This document shows positions 11,890 through 22,599 of a DNA stretch of 64,000 nt, piece by piece. This DNA comes from Elysia marginata (lineage: Eukaryota; Mollusca; Gastropoda; Plakobranchidae). The translations under genes were made by a program, and so were the position numbers. The stretch spans positions 330,834 to 394,833 of the forward strand of contig BMAT01007240.1 of NCBI GenBank assembly GCA_019649035.1, written 5' to 3'. Under the pieces are notes generated by a model. It made no database searches and was not told where the DNA came from. It saw nothing but the letters and a program-made list of their open reading frames with translations. Each line of letters opens with the position of its first letter. Position 1 is the stretch's first letter.

Positions 11890-13690
11890 CTATCTATCTC
11901 TTTCATTCTCTCTCCTCGATCTCTGTTTCCCTCCCTATCTCTCTCTGTCTCTCTCCTCACCTTGATCCGCATGCATAAGTAAACGTTGAACACCTACACT
12001 CATTATCTTGAATTTCACTAGTAGTCTTTGGTATGCCTCTCACCAGAAAGAAGAAACAACATTAACCATCTCAACATCTAATTTTTATCTTGGCCTTCTA
12101 AAACGACAGCTCGCTCTCTCACAGTCAATGTTCAGAGTTTTGTTAAAGTGTCAGGTCTGAAACAGCCAATCAAAGATGCGGCTCTCTTCAAGGTCATGGT
12201 ACCGGGAAAATTATCTCAAAGAGATTGCCTCTCCAATGCTGCCCTTTTGTTTTCTTTTTTTACTCACTGACCACAATCTGAGATTTGTTCTTGACGTCTG
12301 CTTGAAAAAACAGTGAAAAAGTGTTTTCAGCTTTTCTCATTCCGTTTACAAAATTAATCAGGCGGTTTTCTCTTTTCATTTGTTCGTGATTATTTACACA
12401 ATGAGTTCACTCGAATATTAAAGTTTTTTTAAAAACTTAATTTCTTTTCGAGGCGACTTTTCCGTGCAAATATCTTGGGAAAGTAAGAATTAAAAGGAAA
12501 TGACTTGTAAAACTACTCATGATATAACGCAACTTTAGATTATTTCATTAAGTAAATCTTCAGCTTTTTATCAGACTATTTGCTCTTTATGTTCTATGCA
12601 AAAACAAAATTCTCACACATAAAGAGAAGTTCTAAAAGGAATTTATCTTTCTTTTGAAAAAAGTGCAATATCTGCTGAGCCAGATTACCTTTGCCTTTCC
12701 TGATACAGTCATAACATTATTATTTGAAATTGTTTGCCTGCTAAACTCTTGACAAACCTATGATGGACCCACAAAATTCTGCCTCTTTACGAATTCCTAT
12801 ATGCTACTTGTTCTCCTGTTGCTTACGTCTGTTTAAAAAACCTCAACGCTAGAACATGGACAACAATTATTCTTCTCTTTCTGAGCCTTCTGGTTTGTTT
12901 TGATTTAAGTCATATATCATGAGACTTTTTAGTGAAACATTCGAAATTAGAGCTTGTTGAACATTTCACTTGCTTTCCAGTAGAAATATCGTTCTTGTTG
13001 AACGCGGACATTCGAGAGATTCAGTGATATTATCAATATCATTGTGCAAACTCAGTTCCTGTTAGAGACATACCATATCAAGGTTTTCTTTAAATTTTCT
13101 TGTAATTGGTGTGTTAAAGTCGTAAAAATTAACAGTGCATGCTAGCCATTTTGCCATCCACAGCATTTTTTTTTTTAATTGGGCTATATTAATTTATATA
13201 GAAAAACGTGCTTAAAATATTTGGGTTTTTTTTTTACAAAGGTTGGAGAAGGAAGAGGTAGTGAGTGAAAAAGAGAAGTAGGAGAGTCAATCAGGGTGTA
13301 AATGTGACCTGGTTAAAAAACGTAAGAAAGTAAAAAGAGGTCAAGTGTAGGAGGAATGAAAAATGTGTGTGAATCAAATATAAAAGATAAAGAGGAGAAG
13401 TGAAAACTAAAGGCCATGAAACAGGGATGTGGACAAGAAAAATTCAACAGGGCTTAGATAAATAGATGAAGAAATTGACAGAGGCAAGGATAAATAGCCA
13501 TACAAGCGTAGGTAAAGAAAAGGAGAAATAAAACGATGGATGACTGGTAGGTCTTTTTTAATGGGGAGTAATATATTGGAAGACAGAAAGCGAGATGGAG
13601 AAGTAGTTTAAAAGATCTAGAACTATTTTAAGAAACATTTAAGGAAATATCCTTTGGCTACATCATCCGTCTAGTAAGAAGGGGATCAGT
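11890..13690 (+). repeat. Block A segment 3 of the large duplication (partner 45010-46510)
   Basis: The segment begins at a TC-rich stretch and matches 45010-46510 in order. Landmarks are 'aaaacg.cacctc/agctcgc', 'aggtctgaaacag', 'ttatctcaaagagattgcctctcca' (A) against 'ttatcttgaaaagattgtctctcca' (B), a purine-rich field (13230-13560 against 46090-46370), 'ggaagac.gaaa', and 'tttggct.cat' followed by 'gtctag.aa'. The alignment ends abruptly where the LINE begins in A. Confidence 0.6.
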
Positions 13691-13952
13691 TTCCGCAGAC
13701 TTCTTCACAAACGGCTGGCTCATGCAGGAACTCAAGAGAATTCATCTTGATGAGCCAGAGGCACTCTGATGGTCCTGATCGCACCAACTTGTGGAGATCA
13801 AAGAACTGACTTGAGAAAAAAATCCATGCAGAATTTGTTTTCGTGCATAGTTTTTCAATTTGGAATTTGAATGGTTTAACACTTAGGGCAGTGACAGGTT
13901 TTTTTGTTTTTTTTTTTGGTTTTTGTTTGTTTGTTGTTTTTTTTTTTTTTTT

Positions 13953-14050
13953 NNNNNNNNNNNNNNNNNNNNNNNNNNNNNNNNNNNNNNNNNNNNNNNN
14001 NNNNNNNNNNNNNNNNNNNNNNNNNNNNNNNNNNNNNNNNNNNNNNNNNN
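13953..14050. other. Assembly gap (98 N) inside the LINE, beside a poly-T tract
   Basis: The left flank is a long T-rich run (13900-13952). On the minus strand this reads as an A-rich tail interrupting the LINE C-terminus, so a further retroposon with a poly-A tail could lie in the gap. Confidence 0.95.
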
Positions 14051-14172
14051 CAGTTTTGTTTTGCGAGTTTGTAGCAATGACCTCTTGTTCTAGTGTCATT
14101 GTTGAATGTAAGATATTCTTCAACATTAACGTTATAGAAACCGTTTGTTAGTTTTTATGCTTCTATTAAATC

Positions 14173-14503
14173 TCCACGAACTCTTCCACTGGCTCTGTGG
14201 CCTAGCGGTAAGACACTCGCTCAGAGATCGGGAGTTGCGTGGTTCGATCCCCGGCCGAGTCAGACCAAGGACTTAAAAATTAGAATTAACAGCTGATTTG
14301 CCTAGCGTCTGGCATTATGGATTCAGTGTTAAGTCGGGTCGGCCCGGTTTCAGAATAATGTGAGTGGGTGTGGTGTACGAAAGCGCTGCTTATATCACAG
14401 TGTGGCAGCACGCTCTCAATTGTCCACAGCGCCGTCTATGATATTACCTCGAAGTTGACTGTGACATGAAAATTCAAACAATCAACATCCACGAACTCTT
14501 CCA
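14173..14503 (+). mobile_element. tRNA-derived SINE, copy 2, inserted into the LINE
   Basis: The element is about 14189-14487 (299 bp) and belongs to the same family as the copy at 3120-3406. It has A-box 'tggcctagcggtaagac', a canonical B-box 'ggttcgatccc', the same body and the same 'aaaattcaaac' type of tail. A 16-bp target-site duplication, 'tccacgaactcttcca', flanks it at 14173-14188 and 14488-14503. The duplicated bases belong to the LINE coding sequence, so the SINE is younger than the LINE. Relative to copy 1 it has about 12 extra bases near 'cacagtgtggcagcacg', so the two are sub-variants. Confidence 0.95.
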
Positions 14504-15600
14504 AACATTAGCCTTGCAACCTTTGCTCGTAGCTGAGGTGAGATTCGACATATCTGGTGTTAGTTTTGTTGCCCGTCGTTGAAGGTTTTTTTTTAATTAT
14601 TGCGTTTCTTTTATTAATTGGGGGCCTTATACAATTCCCATAAGCAGTATGTGAGCGCACTAGGCTTTTGAAAAGAGTCTTAAGCATAGGTTTATTGATA
14701 TAGCCAAAAGGCCTTCTGATAAGTCCCACAATTCTATTGGCTCTATTTACTGTTTTTCGCAGGGTTTTCTAAATTTTATACTAGGTCCGCGTACACACCT
14801 AAATAAATTTTCTTGCAAGTATACTTTTCTATCTGTACCTCAATGTGTTTGTCTTTCATTGTAGAACTATACTCATGTTTATTATGTAAAACTTTGAACT
14901 TTCTCGCATTAAACCGTACTGTTCTGTACCACTCTCTCAATGATTTCAGACCGTTTTATAATATTGTTTAGTATTGTTTATAAATGAGAAGACTTTGGCG
15001 TCTTGGCAAACATCTTAATACACGATGTGACCGTTTCTGGCATGTCCTTGACATAGCATTTAAACATGGCAGGGCCCAGAAAACTTCTTCCCTGGGGTAG
15101 TTCTGACAGAACAGGCTGTCAGCTAGATGCAGTAGCATATAGTGACTACTTGTTGTTTGCGATCAGTTAAGAAATCTCCAAGCCAACTCAGCACGTTGCT
15201 TCTAATTCCATACTGTTTAAGTTTATACAGAGGGCGCTGATTCAGGACACAGTCAAAACGCTTTGCAAAGTCAAGGTATATTGCATTAAACTGGGTTGAC
15301 ACTATCCAGTATCTTTGTAATTGTGCATTCCCCTAAACATTGAAGAAGCTGCTTCACATGCGGGCCACCGTTCAAAAAGCCATGCTGATTATGGGATAAA
15401 TATAGTTCCATATGTTTAATAATGTATTGTCTTAGAAGGGACTCAATCCGCTTACACACAACTTGCACACAATTGAGGTCAGACTTAATGGTCTCTAGAT
15501 AGATGGGTCTGATTTCCTACTTTTTTTGTAAATGGGGCTTACTTGTGCATTTTTCCATCACATTTGCTCACTGAGTGAGTTGTTAAAGAAAACTGTGTGA

Positions 15601-15949
15601 GGAACTAGGAAAACCATCCACATTGGTCAAAAAATGAAAGTTACTTTATATTGAATTAAAAGAAGAGGTTGCCCTTATTTCATTACTTTTTATTTGAAGA
15701 CGATATGTTGAATATCAATAAAAAACAATAAATTTTATTAATGTTATTAAGTTGGAGATAAAGTAAAATATTTTCTTTTAAGGGCTATAACTCCAAGTGT
15801 GTATCAGCGACATGTGGATGGTTCTTTCAGCTCCTCACAAAATCGTTAGTGGTTAACTCAGCTTATTAAATGCTTCTTAAAGTAATCTAATGTGTCTTTT
15901 AAAAGGTCCTTGGGCCTTTGTGGTATTAAAGTTTTTTTTTTAGTTTAGT
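15601..15949. other. No gene seen; boundary between LINE and duplicated block
   Basis: AT-rich. It either belongs to the 5' part of the inserted LINE (too decayed to read) or to sequence present only in block A. Confidence 0.4.
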
Positions 15950-16170
15950 TAATGCATTGTCCTCATCTTTGCCTATATTCAATACCTTCCATCTGGGGCC
16001 TGCTTAGAGTGTTTGAAGGGCGGTTAGTTTAGCTGTTCCGCCTTCTACAGGCCCTAGCAGGATAAAACGAAGAGTCCTAGCAATACAGAATAGTATACAG
16101 AGTTTATATGTCCCGGCTACACGCAATGTCCGTCATAAAAAAAACGTAACTTTTGGTAACTCAAGAATAT
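15950..16170 (+). repeat. Block A segment 4 of the large duplication (partner 46570-46800)
   Basis: Shared order of landmarks: 'attcaat.acct..atct', 'gaagggc', 'ctgttccg.ct.cta(c)..ggcc', 'gataaaacgaaga', 'aatacagaatag' (A) and 'acacagaatag' (B), 'atgtcccg', 'acgcaatgtccgtc' (A) and 'acgcaatttccgtc' (B), then 'gtaa..caagaa/gaga..aaccatgaga/aa'. This is one of the best-preserved parts of the duplication. Confidence 0.7.
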
Positions 16171-16432
16171 AACCATGAGAAAAGATAGTATAACATCACA
16201 GACTGATATCTCTCTTCGCAACAAAATTCATATAATTTGGAGTTCGATAAATCCTCAACGTAGACACAAAGAGTAAAATAGCTTCGGGGATTTTTAAACC
16301 CTTACAAACTAAACAATACAGAAGCAACACTGAACGTTCCCAAAAATAATTTTGTAACGTGCTAGCTCCTACAATCGATATTAAGACACATTTTATGAAA
16401 CAGTCAAGGCATCTGTTAACATTGTTATGTTT

Positions 16433-16478
16433 GTACTACTCCTCCTCCTACTACTACTCCTCCTCCTCCTCCTACTAG

Positions 16479-16533
<55 letters not shown>

Positions 16534-16640
16534 GCTGCTGCTACTATTATTATTATTAATGCTGCTACCACTACTACTAATACGGTTGCTACTACTGCTG
16601 TTGCTGTCGCTGCTCCTGTTCCTGCTGCTGCTGATATTAC
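16433..16640. repeat. (ACT)n/(CTG)n trinucleotide array
   Basis: Mostly ACT units with CTC, ATT and CTG variants. All three frames on one strand stay open for long stretches (poly-Leu, poly-Thr, poly-Tyr) and the other strand gives poly-Val or poly-Ser; these are artefacts. Confidence 0.95.
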
Positions 16641-18540
16641 ATTTGCTCTTATTACTATCTTCGACACCACTGTTTTATGATTTTGCTACTGTTACTGTTA
16701 TTTCTAATAATACTTCTTCTACCATAGAGGCTTTTTCTTTTTTAAACAAGGTACACCACTACGCATTTTCTTTACTTCTCCTAATTATTACTACTAGAAT
16801 GATTATTACTACTTTTACAAGTGTGACCATTATTTTTATTTTACCAAGTACTAGTCTTACAGGACTGCAGATTAGAACATAGTTATTATTTATACTTGTG
16901 ACAATCGTAAATTTATAGTTTAATGTAATGGACTTACACGATTTACAGCTCTTAAACGAAATCATATACATTAAATGTATGAATCATATCACATACGAGC
17001 GTAAGGGCAAAATTGGCGGTTTTGGCGAAATATGTTTACATTCTACTGTTTTGAAGACAAGTATGAATATCAAATTCCTCAAGTGGTTTTATAGAGCTTA
17101 TTCTATTCTTGTTCTTTCGTATACCCCGAGGCTAATTTTCTTTATGATGAGCGCCCTAATCCCTTGCGAATACGTGGCATAAGGAACAGTCAATTGTAAA
17201 TCAACTGATAGTAATGGCTTTTTTTTTTTGTTGTTTTTAGAGAGTAATACTTGCTTCCAAATAATTACCTGAGTTTCCCTACTTTCATTGCCCTGCTTAA
17301 GTTGATATTTTGTTAAATCTCATAGTCTGAAATGGTTTTCAGTACAGGTCGTAATGCCATAACACGGGTTTTATATTCGATTCAGCTAAAAAGTTGTTAT
17401 ATCATAGTTGGGTTATAGAAAGGGAGAAAATGTTAACTTTTTAAAGTTAATAACAAGTTGGTTTTTTTTTAAGCACAACAACTCCATTGCGGCTTTTAAA
17501 ACGAGATCAAACCTCTCTGAACTCACCGAGTAAAAGAAATTATTTTAGCAATTCATTTATTCAACAAACTGTTGAAATATTGAAGCTAGAGGCTTTGGAA
17601 AAAAAGATGTATGGCTGTTGACAACACAGGGATAAAAATAATCACTGTCGATCTAGCTTCGGTTCTTTTAACGTGTAAAGTTATATGCAATAGTTAATGG
17701 TGTGGTGTAAAACAATGGAAGTTTTATTCCTTTGTTTTCATTAAGGGGAAACGGATTTAATTTGTGCACAGCTTTGCTTACCATCGTACGCAGAAATACG
17801 TATTTGCAATATGAAAAGATTATGAAATCATTGATCAACTTGTGTTTCAAATGAAACGCACTTTGGATATACATATACTTTGGAGAAGACTACTATTTTT
17901 TGTTGTTGTTTATTTTATCTCAATTCCATACTGAAAGAGCAGCATTATAAGTATTAAAAACAAGCCTGCATATACAGCGTAGAGTTGTGTGCAGCTTTCA
18001 CACAAAATAAATCCACTTGCGCCATTTTGACAGTGTGTGATGTACACGTATAAGTAAAACCCTTTTCCCGAAATAATGAAGGAAAAACATTAGGCGATTC
18101 CATTTTTACAAAGAATTTAAAGATATTATCAAAAATCTTATTTTTTGTTTGTAGTTTTTTTTCTTAGCCGTTGTGATGTTCTTTAAAATGAAAAGCATCA
18201 TGAACTTTAATGTAAATCAAGGAAAATGCAAGTTGACTTATTTTGTGGTAGCTCTGCATTATCATTTCTGCACAGGATGTGAAACTCGTAGATTTTTAAA
18301 TCAAATTCATTATTGAATTTAAAAAAAAAGAATTACAGAAGAACTGCAATGATTAGCTAGTCCACAAATTCAAAAATTTATAAGGAACAATAACTTGGTC
18401 CAAGTTCACAAGCGAAACGAGTATGATAAAGGTATAAAAATACCAACATAAAGGACAGTCTTTTCTATTGATGTTTTTATTTATTTATAACACGAACATT
18501 TATATCTATGTATTTCAATTGATTTTTTTTTGCTCTTTAC
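16641..18540. other. No gene seen
   Basis: AT-rich sequence. An 84-codon open frame at 16928-17182 has no recognisable motif and ordinary composition for chance frames here. Confidence 0.45.
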
Positions 18541-19073
18541 TTTTCTCATTACGCGTATGATGTGTTGTCAATTATGTTAATATTACTAGTTTCTATTATT
18601 GTAAGTCATGTATGCATGAATTTACCTGTTTTAAACTTTATTTTTATGTTTGTCTGACGAGGGCGTAGAACCAATTTCTAACTGGAATACGTATCTCTCA
18701 ATTTTTTTAACTTTCAAATTTATCAAAGTCATTTATTTCCCGAGGCGAAAGGTGTTCATCACCCTACTTAGTGAAATTTTTCGTTTGATTTGTAGAGATA
18801 AATTTTTAAAAAAAACTTTATCAAAGCCTTCGTTTGTATAAGAGTATTCTAGACAAGTTTTTATAACAGTCTACGGTATAAAAACTAGGCATGGAATATG
18901 GGCATTTTTCATACTAATAGTAATTTCCTGACCAAAAAATTGTAACGCGAAGACCAAATTATTAATTATTAAAAGCTTCGTATATTGGCTTAAATGTCGC
19001 ATGAAATCGACGACGGAACAGATGAGTCAATTCTTTTAATGTGGCTTATTGAGATAAGATGGAATAAAAAATG

Positions 19074-19118
19074 TGTCTGATGGATAAAAACGTTGTCTGA
19101 TGGATAAAAACGTTGTCA
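19074..19118 (+). repeat. Tandem repeat, 20-bp unit, two copies
   Basis: 'tgtctgatggataaaaacgt' occurs twice in tandem, followed by a partial third unit. Confidence 0.9.
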
Positions 19119-19591
19119 GAATCTAAATCAGGTTTTTCATGAAACGTCTTAAAAATGATATGTGTTTATGAGCACCACGTAGATGAAATCTGGAAGTTGT
19201 CCCTATACACCACTATTGATTTTCACAATTCATTCTAAATACCATAATTACATTCACTTTAGTTTGTAAAAAATGGCTTAAATCTTACTTGTAAAGATTA
19301 GAGACTTTGTACATCAGCATAGACTTGAAGATAAATTTTGTGAATATACTTTTCTTTCGAAGATACGTCCTATTTTGCCAAACAGTTTCTATGTATCTTC
19401 TCTCTTGCTCCTTCTCTCCTCTCTTCATCTATCTTTAACTTGGTTGAGGCGAGCGCCCAGGGACAACCAGCCAGTGACACACTTAAGGAAGCATATTAAA
19501 GGTCTTAAGAAGGTTAATTGGTGTGAAGGCCGCTAAGCACAAAGTGCGAGCTTTCAAGACATAGAGACAGTGGCATGATAGGAAGATAAAA

Positions 19592-19593
<2 letters not shown>

Positions 19594-19632
<39 letters not shown>
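19594..19632. repeat. (GA)n microsatellite
   Basis: Pure GA run. The matching place in block B (about 50085-50125) is GA-rich but has no pure run. Confidence 0.95.
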
Positions 19633-19636
<4 letters not shown>

Positions 19637-20299
19637 GAATCCGAGGAAAAGTAGAGGATCTACCAGTTATAATTACTTTAATATTGGTATAACACTTTGA
19701 ATGCAGTAACAGATTTGGCCGAAGGCAAAAAAGTTAAGAAGAATATTGCTCTAACTTGTTTATAATCATTATGTATGATGATTTAAAAGAGTTTTTAAAC
19801 TTAGACATAATCAGGCCTTTTTTTAACTTATACCTGGAAGGATTAGGCCTACTAGAGAACAGCACCTTTCAAAGTGTATAATTATGCATCGTTCAATACT
19901 GAGGATTTAAGAAAAATATCAGAGTGTATAACTTGTTTACAACATACTTTATCAATGCTCATAAAAATGAGTGTTCCCATCACACCATGTACGCCCCTTG
20001 AGCTAATCGTTAAAGCAACCCTTAAGTGTTGCAGATGCCACCTCTTATCACGATAAACCGAATCGCTTTAAGCACTCAAATGCAGTAATGATCTGGTGGC
20101 ACAAGCACTGCTGTTGCCAGACAAATTAAGGCAAGACTTAGATGCTAACACCTGACAAGTGATTGGTTAGTGCGATTTTTCTGCGATATTGAATGTATTA
20201 CACTCTTATAAAATTTCCAATAGTGTTTTAATAAATTAATGGAATGTTCTTTGTGCAGTGTATATATTTTTATAGTAAAAACCGCCATTGCAGAAACAA

Positions 20300-21195
20300 T
20301 GGTATTGATTATTTAATTGCTCTTAATTTGCTTTTGTATTGAATGCTTTCTCGAATATTTGTTCCATGAAGTTAAAAATCAGAAAAAATACAGCGTTCTT
20401 CAAGCTATAATAGGTATAATGTAAAAGAATTGTTCAACTTCATAAAAATATAACCATAATGAAAAAATAGATAATTATGCTTCCTTTTGAAAGTTGACAA
20501 TAATCGAAAAACCATGCCCAGTAAAGTTCTTTCTTTTGTTGCAAAATCCTAATGTTTCTTGAACATCTCGAAAATGTGTACATAGAAAAGCAAGCCATTC
20601 AGGATCAGAAAGGCATATAAATTATTTTTATTTAACAAGGTAAATGCACAAATTTCGTATATATGAAACTTCCCCCAGATTGTTTAAAACGACAAGAAGA
20701 AAGAATATACAATGCTTTCCATTAGCATGGAAATGATGATTTTTTTGGTTCTGATCATACATTGAATTTGAATTTATCTTTCATTTTGCTCTTTGTCAAG
20801 AATGAACTTGTCGGTTTAATAGGCTTTTGAAGATTACAAAAGCAAAAGATTGAGGAGGACCCGAAGGACTTACATTCAAATCTGAAAATTTTGTTGGTTT
20901 TGTTTGTTTCTGTGCTATTTTTAATGAGTCAGTACCCGGTCATTCGGTCACTCGGTCATTTGGTTATCACTAGCCAGCAATCTAGCAGTGGAGTCTTGGG
21001 TGAAACAATCGAATTACCTACACCTACGACTTTGATTGGATTCGCGCCCTATTTTAGCAGCGCTGGTTTTAGCAAAGCGGTCACAGTAAGAAAATGGAGT
21101 TAGCTAGTCAAATATGAACTGTCACTGCAGCAGTTACATGTTTCTGTATAATGCAATACATTTTTCTTGGACAATTTAAAAGCAGTTTTATTGAA
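20300..21195. other. No gene seen
   Basis: AT-rich, with one 70-codon open frame at 20891-21103 that starts with a hydrophobic stretch but shows no conserved motif. It cannot be told from chance. Confidence 0.4.
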
Positions 21196-21200
21196 GTAAA

Positions 21201-21219
21201 AAGATAGATAAAGAGAGAG

Positions 21220-21257
<38 letters not shown>

Positions 21258-21409
21258 GTAGATAGATAGATAGATAGACAGACAGATGGATAGGCAGACA
21301 GATAAATAGATAGATTGATAGATATACGTAATAGTCTAGTTCTACCTTTGTGTTGTCGCGACACTGTGTTTCAAGCCGTCTCTTGGATCGGTATTACTTC
21401 AAGCGATGT

Positions 21410-21497
<88 letters not shown>

Positions 21498-21508
21498 ACA
21501 GATAAACA
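21201..21508. repeat. Two (GATA)n arrays with a short unique spacer
   Basis: Arrays at 21201-21325 and 21408-21508 with occasional GACA, GATG and AATA variants; the spacer is about 80 bases. Confidence 0.95.
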
Positions 21509-22158
21509 GTAAGTAAGATATCTATACAATAAGAAAAAAATATTGGGAGAAAAGCGATCTAGAAAGACCAGATGGGAAGGTATTTTAACTGGTTATCTCC
21601 AATATGAGAGAGAGAGAGCCGGGGAGGGGAGGGAGAGAGAAAAACGTGATGATATATAAATTTAACATGGTCTCCGTATGAGATGAGGGCGAAAGGGAAG
21701 AGGCCTAGGGTGAGATAGAGAGGTTGAATGAGAGAAAAAGAAAAGTAAAAGGCTTATTTTTTTCAGTTAGAACATTGTTTTGATCAACCCCAATTTGTGT
21801 TTTTTTTCCAGGTTTTTTGTATAATATGAAAATTCAAGTCGTATGAAACAGAGATTCTCCAAGGTAAGGCAGTTTTGTTTAAGTATGTTTTTTGCAGTAA
21901 CCTTTTCTTTGCAACAACTTGTATGTGTCCATTTTTGTCTCAAATAATTCTTTTTCGTTTATGAAATGTTATCAATGTATAAATAATACAGTCTAATCTA
22001 TGTCTTAGTAATAGTCATATATTTTAAACTTGACGTTAGTAGTAATGTTGTAGCTGGTGCATTTTATTTGTTATTAGTGTCGAATTCTCGGTGTAAGTCG
22101 CTTTGAAGCACTCTAGAAAAAGCTGTTCTATAAGTTTTATTATAATCATTCTTATCAT
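21509..22158. other. No gene seen
   Basis: Contains purine-rich tracts (21600-21750) and otherwise AT-rich sequence without a supported feature. Confidence 0.4.
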
Positions 22159-22220
22159 TGTTATTATTATGTTTATTATTATTATTATTATTATTATTAT
22201 CATTATTATTATTATTATTA
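22159..22220. repeat. (ATT)n microsatellite
   Basis: ATT units with one CAT variant. Such arrays often seed at LINE tails, but no LINE sequence is readable beside it. Confidence 0.95.
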
Positions 22221-22484
22221 AGATACCCGCGAATTTCACGGGTTTAAGCAAAGATGATGGCATTGGTTTAATTTCAGGTGAAAACGGATATCTGATTGTT
22301 TGAGACTGGTTGGGGAAAAACTATCCTTATATGAGAATCGCCAATCCCACTCAAAAGGTCATATACACTGCTCATGTTGTTCGTCTAGATAAAGAAGATA
22401 ACATGATAAGACTTTAATTTTTAAAAATACACTAAACCATTTAACTAAGGTCATTCGATTGAAAAAAGCCTAGCGCATTGGCAT

Positions 22485-22572
22485 TTGTAGTGGTCGAAAC
22501 CCTGACCCTGACCTCCGCACATTTCGACTTTCACATTATTAGCACGACGCTCTAACCATCGCCCCAACTGTA
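22485..22572 (-). mobile_element. Possible tRNA-like SINE head fragment
   Basis: On the minus strand, 'ggggcgatggttagagcgtc' resembles a tRNA 5' arm with an A-box, and 'agggtttcgacc' about 50 bases later resembles a B-box. The cloverleaf cannot be closed convincingly, the distance between the boxes is a little long, and there is a 'ggtcagggtcagg' duplication before the B-box. A decayed SINE head is more likely than a tRNA gene. No tail or target-site duplication is visible. Confidence 0.4.
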
Positions 22573-22599
22573 CTCTGGTGGTTTACATCATCTGAAGGA

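Larger units (their letters stand above)
13686..15600 (-). mobile_element. CR1/jockey-like LINE, 5'-truncated and decayed, interrupted by a SINE
   Basis: Read on the minus strand, pieces of a LINE ORF2 follow each other in the right order: a 'WKNAQVSPIYKK' pre-RT motif (about 15540-15580), 'RPLSLTSIVCK', 'HNQHGFLNGG' (about 15360-15400), 'YLDFAKRFD' with the first catalytic aspartate (15252-15280), 'YGIRSNVLSWLGDFLTDRKQ' (about 15165-15225), a PQG-like motif, 'RKVYLQENLF', 'LSYEQRLQG' (about 14510-14545), then beyond the SINE 'RVRGDLIEA', 'TRGHCYKL' (14065-14089) and, past an assembly gap, a C-terminal FFS-containing piece ending at 13686. Stops and frame changes are numerous and the second catalytic FADD box is lost, so it cannot be active. 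The endonuclease half is absent. Block B lacks the element, which bounds the insertion to 13.69-15.95 kb. Confidence 0.88.
18540..20290 (+). repeat. Block A segment 5 of the large duplication (partners 47440-47520, 49590-50120, 51330-51690)
   Basis: Three sub-matches in order. First, 'gtctgacgagggcgtagaacc' near 18651 resembles the stretch near 47478. Second, 19200-19600 resembles 49590-50120, sharing 'attcattcta.ataccat', 'gacttga', 'gag.c.agcgc.c.aggg.ca.ccag', 'cttaag..ggt.aat.ggtgtga..gccgcta' and then a GA-rich tract. Third, 19985-20290 resembles 51330-51690, with 'agctaatcgttaa.gcaaccctt' and 'cctcttatcacga' nearly intact and a 'cacctgacaagtgattggtt' (A) or 'cgcctgacagttgattggtt' (B) further on. 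Confidence 0.65.

Noticed and set aside
16425-16882. 151-codon poly-Leu frame and poly-Val frame opposite
   Set aside because: Translation of a trinucleotide array; not a membrane protein.
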